A stretch of DNA of 19,422 nucleotides. Origin: Treponema sp. (GTDB lineage Bacteria; Spirochaetota; Spirochaetia; Treponematales; Breznakiellaceae). Below the pieces are notes generated by a model that worked only from the letters and a program-made list of their open reading frames with translations, was not told where the DNA came from and did no database searches. This document shows positions 14,611 to 19,422 of this stretch, piece after piece (the first letter of the stretch is position 1; each line of letters begins with the position of its first letter). Location: positions 1 to 19,422 of the forward strand of contig JAISGE010000108.1 of assembly GCA_031263265.1 (NCBI GenBank), read 5' to 3'. A program made the position numbers and the translations under genes.

Positions 14611-15279
14611 TTAACCCACCGCCTTTGTTGTTTTGGATAACATGTTTTTTTCGATGAAAAGAAATATTTTTTCCGCAACGATGAAGATCACCCAGAATAG
14701 CAATCCCGCCGCCAGATATGCTTCCAGATAACGGTAATTGATGGTCGCCTCGCTCAACGCCGCCCTGAGTATGTCGTTGACTCCGATGAGGCTCGCGGCA
14801 GGGAGGGCTTTTAATGTCCAGATAAATATGTTGGACAGGGGCGGGAGTAGCGCCGGAATCAACTGGGGGAGCACGATTCTCAAGAAAACGCCGCCTCCCG
14901 TATGCCCTACGGAATAAGCGGCGTCAAACTGTTCGCGTCCTATGGATTCGAGCGCGCCCCGGATCGCTTCGGCAACCTGCACGGAATAATTCAGCCCTAT
15001 TGCCAGAACCGCCACATACATAATGTCAACATGCGGGAACTGGGCGAAATACAGATAGAACACCAGGAGGAAAATCAGATAGGGAATGCCGCGCAGAACA
15101 GTATGAAAGGCTTGGAAGAACGAGGCAAAAAACCGGACATGGTAAAACCGCGCCAGCGCAACCGGCGTGCCGAGTGCCACGCTGAGGAGGAGGGAGAGTA
15201 CTACCATAACAAGGGCATGGGGAACAGCGCGAACCGCCGCCCATACCGCCTGCATAAAAAACGCAAAATCAAAATCCAT
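14611..15279 (-). CDS. Amino-acid ABC transporter permease (HisM/TcyL type)
   Basis: This 222-residue inner-membrane permease of a polar amino-acid importer has about five spans. The conserved FHTVLRGIPYLIFLLVFYLYF segment and the coupling loop EQFDAAYSVGHTGGGVFLRIVLPQ mark the HisMQ family. It ends KKTTKAVG-like, one base before the ATPase start. ATG 15279 has AGAGGT upstream. It pairs with the permease at 17114-17806 across two binding-protein genes, consistent with the heterodimeric TcyL/TcyM arrangement. The specificity for cystine is inferred from context. Confidence 0.9.
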   Translation of the reverse strand: MDFDFAFFMQAVWAAVRAVPHALVMVVLSLLLSVALGTPVALARFYHVRFFASFFQAFHTVLRGIPYLIFLLVFYLYFAQFPHVDIMYVAVLAIGLNYSVQVAEAIRGALESIGREQFDAAYSVGHTGGGVFLRIVLPQLIPALLPPLSNIFIWTLKALPAASLIGVNDILRAALSEATINYRYLEAYLAAGLLFWVIFIVAEKIFLFIEKNMLSKTTKAVG

Positions 15280-15306
15280 CGTTACCTCTAAGCACGGTCC
15301 GTGGGG

Positions 15307-16155
15307 CTACAGGTTCGCGAAATAGTCGAGAACCGCCTCCTTATAAATGCGGGCAAGGGTCCCGTCAGCTTTCATGTCCCGCAAGGCTCCATCCACCGCT
15401 TCTTTCAATGCCGGGTTGTTTTTGGCAAATATGAAGTATGCGCCGGATTCAATCGCCGGGGTTTCGCCCCGCGGAATGAGGCGGAGGCCGTTTCCGATTT
15501 TGTTGTAACGCTCAGCCATAACAAGCATCAACAGCGCGGCAGACCAGCGGCCCGATTTGAGGTTCTCAAGCAGCAGTGTCGGTGCTTCTATTACATAAGT
15601 CTGATACGCAATCTGAGCGGTATGGGTCTGATTGTACGTTTTGATAAAGGCTTCCATGTTTGACCCAAGATTCACCCCGACTATGGCGTTCGGATTACCC
15701 GCAATTTCATCTAAAGAATTGATGGTTGCCCAAGGCCCGTCCGCGTGCACCATCAGCCAACTGTCGTAATCGCTGTACCGTTCGTCCCCGTAGAGATAGG
15801 TCGCGCGGCGGTCGGGGTTTTCCTCATATTCATGGGCCGCAATATCTATCTTTCCCGCGCCCAAGGAGAGAAGGATATTGGCAAAATCGAAGGTCTCATA
15901 GCTGAACGAGTACTGGGGCAGCCGCCGGTCAACTTCCACGAGCACTTGGTAATCATACCCGATGAGGTTGCCGGAAGAATCCGCGTAACAGTAGGGTTCA
16001 TACTTGTTCCCGGTTCCCACCACTATGTTGGTAACAGCGGCGGTATTACCGGCGCTTCCGACGACACTTTCCGTGGCTTGCTTTTTATTCTGGCATGAGG
16101 ACAACAGGAGTCCTGCAACGGCCAGAACCGTAACGATACATAAAGCTTTCTTCAT
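15307..16155 (-). CDS. Cystine-type amino-acid-binding lipoprotein, copy 1
   Basis: This 282-residue family 3 solute-binding lipoprotein has its lipobox LLLSSC with Cys 21, then a Gln/Asn/Thr-rich linker. The mature fold opens NIVVGTGNKYEPYCYADSSGNLIGYDYQVLVEV, the usual start of polar amino-acid-binding proteins, and ends in the ALREAVDGALRDMK-like helix. AAGGAGG lies at 16167-16173, eleven bases before ATG 16155. It is a tandem paralogue of the next gene, roughly four-fifths identical by eye, with differences clustered at residues 190-225 and at the C-terminus. The two copies may bind different ligands, for example cystine and selenocystine or djenkolate, but this is a guess. Confidence 0.9.
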   Translation of the reverse strand: MKKALCIVTVLAVAGLLLSSCQNKKQATESVVGSAGNTAAVTNIVVGTGNKYEPYCYADSSGNLIGYDYQVLVEVDRRLPQYSFSYETFDFANILLSLGAGKIDIAAHEYEENPDRRATYLYGDERYSDYDSWLMVHADGPWATINSLDEIAGNPNAIVGVNLGSNMEAFIKTYNQTHTAQIAYQTYVIEAPTLLLENLKSGRWSAALLMLVMAERYNKIGNGLRLIPRGETPAIESGAYFIFAKNNPALKEAVDGALRDMKADGTLARIYKEAVLDYFANL

Positions 16156-16184
16156 ATTTTTCTAAGCCTCCTTACTATAACTAT

Positions 16185-16201
16185 GGCGGAGATGCCCCGC
16201 C
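16185..16201 (-). promoter_or_regulatory. Leader hairpin of binding-protein copy 1
   Basis: GGCGG (16185-16189) and CCGCC (16197-16201) form a short stem upstream of TTATAGTAAGGAGG, the ribosome site of copy 1. The same hairpin-plus-ribosome-site leader stands before copy 2, so it was duplicated with the gene. Confidence 0.45.
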
Positions 16202-16230
16202 TATTTTCCCTAAGCTCTGTTCACCCGGGG

Positions 16231-17070
16231 CTACTGGTTCTCATAATAGTCGAGAACCACTTCCTGATAGATGCGGGCAAGGGTCCCGTCCACTTTCATG
16301 TCCCGCAAGGCTCCGTCTACCGCTTCCTTCAATGCCGGGTTGTTTTTGGCGAATATGAAATACGCACCGGATTGAATCACCGGGGCTTCACCCTTGGGAA
16401 TGAGGCGGGCCGTTCCGATTTTGTTGTAAAGCTGAAGGTCCGCAAGCATCAACAGGGTGACGGAATACCGGCCCGATCTGAGGTTCTCAAGCAGCAGCAT
16501 CGGGCCTTCTAATGCATAGGTCTGATACGCAAGCTGGGCGGTATGGGTCTGGTTGTACGTTTTGACAAAGGCTTCGTAGTTTGAACCAAGTCTCACGCCG
16601 ACGACGGCATTGGGATTGCCGGCAATTTCATCTAAAGAATTGACGGTTGCCCACGGCCCGTCCGCGTTCACCATCAGCCAACCGTCGTAATCACTGTACC
16701 GTTCGTCTCCGTAGAGATAGGTTGCGCGGCGGTCGGGGTTGTCTTCATATTCATGGGCAGCAATATCGATCTTTCCCGTGCTCAAGGAGATGAGAATATT
16801 GGCAAAATCGAATATCTCATAACTGAACGTGTACTGGGGCAACCTCCGGTCAATTTCTACGAGCACTTGGTAATCATACCCGATGAGGTTGCCGGAAGAA
16901 TCTGCGTAGCAGTAGGGCTCATACTTGTTCCCGGTTCCCACCACTATGTTGGTAACGGTATTGCCGCTGCCTCCACCATTACTTTCCGCGGCTTGCTTTT
17001 TATTCCGGCATGAGGACAACAGGAGTCCTGCAACGACCAGAACCGTAATGATACACAAAGCTTTTTTCAT
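16231..17070 (-). CDS. Cystine-type amino-acid-binding lipoprotein, copy 2
   Basis: This 279-residue family 3 solute-binding lipoprotein is the first copy in transcription order. The signal MKKALCIITVLVVAGLLLSSC has its lipid-bearing Cys at 21, and the linker here is Gly/Ser-rich (SNGGGSGN). The fold matches the paralogue, with GTGNKYEPYCYADSSGNLIGYDYQ at the start and FIFAKNNPALKEAVDGALRDMK at the end. The ligand-contact regions at about 120-225 differ from copy 1 (VGVRLGSNYEAFVK, and LADLQLYNKIG in place of LVMAERYNKIG). ATG 17070 follows AAGGAGG by about 11 bases. Having two binding proteins for one permease pair mirrors the TcyJ/TcyK arrangement of cystine importers. Confidence 0.9.
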   Translation of the reverse strand: MKKALCIITVLVVAGLLLSSCRNKKQAAESNGGGSGNTVTNIVVGTGNKYEPYCYADSSGNLIGYDYQVLVEIDRRLPQYTFSYEIFDFANILISLSTGKIDIAAHEYEDNPDRRATYLYGDERYSDYDGWLMVNADGPWATVNSLDEIAGNPNAVVGVRLGSNYEAFVKTYNQTHTAQLAYQTYALEGPMLLLENLRSGRYSVTLLMLADLQLYNKIGTARLIPKGEAPVIQSGAYFIFAKNNPALKEAVDGALRDMKVDGTLARIYQEVVLDYYENQ

Positions 17071-17099
17071 ATTGCTCTAAACCTCCTTACTATACATGC

Positions 17100-17114
17100 G
17101 GCGGATGACCCGCC
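17100..17114 (-). promoter_or_regulatory. Leader hairpin of binding-protein copy 2
   Basis: GGCGG (17100-17104) and CCGCC (17110-17114) form a stem that reaches the first base of the permease stop and precedes TATAGTAAGGAGG. It matches the leader of copy 1 and may balance lipoprotein output against the permease. Confidence 0.45.
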
Positions 17115-17806
17115 TATTTCTCCAATTTCCGTTTTGTCTGCGTCTTTTGTTCGATATATGAAAAAACGCGCTGAATGCCGAATGACAAAACAACAAAGAT
17201 AATCGCAGCATCGATATACGCTTCCAGAAAATGGTAGGAATGGAGGCCCAGGGCCTGCGCCCGGCCCAGAACATCCCAAACGCCCATCGCCATGGTAAGC
17301 GCCGTGTCTTGCAACAGCCCTACAACCATGACCCCAACACTGGGGACCGCTATCACCACGGCTTGCGGTGCGATAATCCTGAGATAGCTTTGCAGTTTGC
17401 TGTGCCCAATGGAAAACGCCGCGTCCCACTGAACAGACGGAACCGCCAGAAGCGCCGAACGGACGATTTCCGAAAAAAACGCAGACGAGTTCAGGCTGAA
17501 CGCAATATAGATGAAAAGCATCTTGTCCGCCCGCACGATGTTTATACCCAGTGGGAGAAACAGTATGGGCAGCCCATAGTAGATAACAAACATCTGAATC
17601 AGAACCGGCGTCCCCCGCATGAACGAAACGAGAAAGGCCGACACCTGCCTAAGCACGGGTACCCGTTCTATCCGCATGATGGCCATGATCGCGCCAAACA
17701 AAAAGCCTGCGGTTATGGCAATGCCCACCAGTTTCAGCGTAAGCGGCAACGCGGAGAGAATAACCGGAAAAAATTCGATCAATGTTTTAACGTCAAATGG
17801 CTGCAT
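17114..17806 (-). CDS. Amino-acid ABC transporter permease (TcyM type)
   Basis: This 230-residue HisMQ-family permease has about five spans. The diagnostic block VSFMRGTPVLIQMFVIYYGLPILF and the coupling loop QWDAAFSIGHSKLQSYLRIIAPQ are clear, and the C-terminus is basic (KTQTKRKLEK). The LGINIVRADKMLFIYIAFSLNSSAFFSEIVRSAL segment is similar to cystine permeases. Only a weak AGAAGT precedes ATG 17806, 18 bases after the symporter stop, so it may be translated by coupling. Together with the 14611 permease, the 13857 ATPase and the two lipoproteins it completes an ABC importer. Confidence 0.9.
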   Translation of the reverse strand: MQPFDVKTLIEFFPVILSALPLTLKLVGIAITAGFLFGAIMAIMRIERVPVLRQVSAFLVSFMRGTPVLIQMFVIYYGLPILFLPLGINIVRADKMLFIYIAFSLNSSAFFSEIVRSALLAVPSVQWDAAFSIGHSKLQSYLRIIAPQAVVIAVPSVGVMVVGLLQDTALTMAMGVWDVLGRAQALGLHSYHFLEAYIDAAIIFVVLSFGIQRVFSYIEQKTQTKRKLEK

Positions 17807-17824
17807 ATACTTCTGTTTACGGTT

Positions 17825-19216
17825 TTAGACGGCCGCGCCGCTGTATTTTGTCCGCAGTTCCTGTTTTTCCATTTCTTCAAGACTGATCCTGTCGTAAAGA
17901 ATATCCTCGTTAATCTCCCGTTCCAGTTTTCCGGACATGAAACCCGACAGAATACTGTCGCTCACGTTTATCAGGGTTCGTCCCATGTCGATGATGAAAT
18001 CAATCGAGATAAGAATGGTAACCAGTTCTATCGGAAGCCCCATCAAGGACAGCACGAGGAGCGAAACATTGATTGCGCCGCCGCCGACTCCGGCTGTTCC
18101 GATGGATGCAATCACTACATACAAAACAAGCGGCACAAGGAATGCCGGGGACCAGACATTCCAGCCTTGCACGAGTCCCACCAGTATCGCTATCATCGGC
18201 GGGGTCAACCCGGCGCAACCGTTTTGGCCGATGCAAGTACCCAACGCCGACGCCAGGTTAGCGTTTGCCTCACCCACACCAAGGCTGCGTTGGGCTTGTA
18301 TCGTGAGCGGTACGGTCGCCGCACTGCTTCGGGAGCTAAAGGCAAAGAGCAGAGGAGGGGCGGTTTTTCTCAGATACAACAAAGGGGAAATCCCTCCTAC
18401 CGCGGCAATAACAAGATGCATAATGAATATCAGCAGCATGGTAACAAAGGACGCCACGATCACCAGTCCAAGCTGGATGATGAACTGACCGCTCCCCGAA
18501 GCGACGCGGCCGGTGATTATTGCCAGAACACCGTACGGGGTGAATTTAATCACAAAGTGGACCATCTTCAGCACCAGGGCATACGCGGTTTCCAGAAACG
18601 CCTCAAACCGCATTCCCAACTCCGCATTTTCCCTTTTAACCGCCAAATACGCAAAGCCGAGTAATACCGCGGCAAATACAACTGGTAACACGGAATTGGA
18701 AGAAAACGCGGCGAAAAGATTGTTCGGTATCAGATTGATGATGGTCGATGCCACGTCTGCGGGTTGGGATGTGGACGCGGTGTATTCAATCAGATGATCC
18801 GCGCTTAAATTGAAAAGCCGAACGACGATTATGGTAAAGACCGCGGAAACAGCGGTGGTTACGAGGAGGAAGGCGATGATCCGCCCTGCTTTTTTGAAAC
18901 CCTCGCCGAAACTGGTCAATTTCGTAATCGCGTTGATAATGGATACCAGCACCAGCGGCACGATGATCAACTGCAAAGATTTAGTAAAAAGGGAACCAAC
19001 AATGTTTATCCACTTTTTAATTGAAGCCCCTGCGCCGGTCGCGGTCTCTGCACCGAAAAGAAGCTGCAAGACAACGCCGAAAACAGCGCCTATCACCAGG
19101 GCCAAGCCCACGCGAGCCGTAAACCCCAGTTTGTCGCGCAGCACCGCCAACAAGCCCATGAGTCCGGCAAATACCACCAAGCAAAGAACTACCAACCAAT
19201 TCGTTACGGTAAACAT
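17825..19216 (-). CDS. tcyP: L-cystine transporter TcyP-like (DAACS family symporter)
   Basis: This 463-residue sodium:dicarboxylate-type symporter has the pattern of the cystine-specific TcyP/YdjN branch. It has about eight spans, the serine-rich re-entrant loop AFSSRSSAATVPLTI, and the second signature GTCIGQNGCAGLTPPMIA, where TcyP proteins have IGQNGCAG rather than the glutamate-carrier sequence. The late span has DMGRTLINVSDS, the place of the ion- and substrate-binding Asp and Asn residues. The C-terminal tail is hydrophilic. ATG 19216 has a modest AAGAGAGG upstream. It lies between a sulfonate-type binding-protein gene and the ABC importer, giving two independent routes for cystine uptake. 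The branch assignment is strong but made by eye. Confidence 0.88.
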   Translation of the reverse strand: MFTVTNWLVVLCLVVFAGLMGLLAVLRDKLGFTARVGLALVIGAVFGVVLQLLFGAETATGAGASIKKWINIVGSLFTKSLQLIIVPLVLVSIINAITKLTSFGEGFKKAGRIIAFLLVTTAVSAVFTIIVVRLFNLSADHLIEYTASTSQPADVASTIINLIPNNLFAAFSSNSVLPVVFAAVLLGFAYLAVKRENAELGMRFEAFLETAYALVLKMVHFVIKFTPYGVLAIITGRVASGSGQFIIQLGLVIVASFVTMLLIFIMHLVIAAVGGISPLLYLRKTAPPLLFAFSSRSSAATVPLTIQAQRSLGVGEANANLASALGTCIGQNGCAGLTPPMIAILVGLVQGWNVWSPAFLVPLVLYVVIASIGTAGVGGGAINVSLLVLSLMGLPIELVTILISIDFIIDMGRTLINVSDSILSGFMSGKLEREINEDILYDRISLEEMEKQELRTKYSGAAV

Positions 19217-19252
19217 AAACTATCTAACCTCTCTTATAAAAAAAATAAAAAA

Positions 19253-19422
19253 TTAAAAAAGCGAGTCGGGAACACCTGGAACAACAACATAAACGTCTTT
19301 TATCAGCTTATCAACATCGACATCCGCCCTAAGAATACCAAGCGCCTGCATATCTTTTGCGTTGTGTTCAAGTGCGGGCAGTGCCTGGCTTACCGATGCG
19401 CGGTAGCTAAATGTTTTGAGAA
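19253..19422 (-). CDS. C-terminal part of a sulfonate/nitrate-type ABC substrate-binding protein
   Basis: The last 55 codons of a minus-strand gene enter from beyond the right edge. The block KDMQALGILRADVDVDKLIKDVYV is the typical end of NitT/TauT/SsuA-like binding proteins, where helix KxMxxLGIL is followed by DPxxL. The stop TAA is at 19253-19255, 36 bases from the tcyP start, so it is likely in the same transcript. If its ligand is an organosulfonate or taurine-like compound it would fit the sulfur theme of the cluster. This is inferred from a fragment only, and the start and most of the protein are outside the window. Confidence 0.6.
   Translation of the reverse strand, partial: LKTFSYRASVSQALPALEHNAKDMQALGILRADVDVDKLIKDVYVVVPGVPDSLF

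Noticed and set aside
17231..18664. Long plus-strand open frame of 477 codons
   Set aside because: It is antisense to the TcyM-type permease and TcyP genes, rich in His/Arg/Gln/Asn, without membrane or domain patterns or a ribosome site. The minus-strand products are unmistakable.
1..19422. CRISPR arrays, tRNA or rRNA genes, prophage or replication origin
   Set aside because: No regularly spaced repeats, cloverleaf patterns, conserved rRNA blocks, phage genes or DnaA-box clusters were seen by eye on either strand.

Overview
The window reads as a bacterial chromosome segment of roughly 50-55% G+C, interrupted by one strikingly AT-rich gene. Lipoprotein-type solute-binding proteins, strong AGGAGG ribosome sites, a sugar ABC system and many sulfur/selenium genes of spirochaete flavour suggest a treponeme-like spirochaete. 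This placement is an inference by eye, not a database result.

Layout. (1) 1-651: no confident gene except a possible 70-residue ribbon-helix-helix-like ORF (281-493), followed by mutually complementary segments. (2) 652-5647, minus strand: a carbohydrate module transcribed as GH13 glucosidase/amylase, a Rho-independent terminator, a sugar-binding lipoprotein, a 12-bp stem-loop and two overlapping permease genes. No ATPase is encoded, so a shared one elsewhere is implied. (3) 5809-7059, minus: a radical SAM protein with a helix-hairpin-helix end, of the type linked to uracil-DNA-glycosylase-like partners, with a short upstream ORF overlapping its start. (4) 7101-8849: an intergenic region with two large inverted repeats and a near-consensus promoter with a dyad inside its spacer. 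It drives an AT-rich plus-strand gene encoding a HAD phosphatase fused to a Rossmann/methyltransferase-like domain, probably acquired horizontally. (5) 9036-19422, all minus: a long, tightly spaced sulfur/selenium gene set.

In transcription order the last region holds the tail of a sulfonate/nitrate-type binding protein, a TcyP-like cystine symporter, an ABC permease, two tandem paralogous cystine-type binding lipoproteins, a second permease, the ATPase, TusA, a YeeE-type thiosulfate transporter, a thioredoxin-reductase-like flavoprotein, a YedE selenium-type transporter, a remnant or extension resembling a Se/S carrier protein, and SelD. Together they could import oxidised sulfur/selenium amino acids and thiosulfate or selenium, reduce them, carry the chalcogen on TusA, and make selenophosphate. 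This whole arrangement is the best candidate here for an under-described system. Its sharpest molecular oddities are the Se/S-carrier-like sequence lying in frame behind the UGA of yedE and the apparent ACG start of yeeE.
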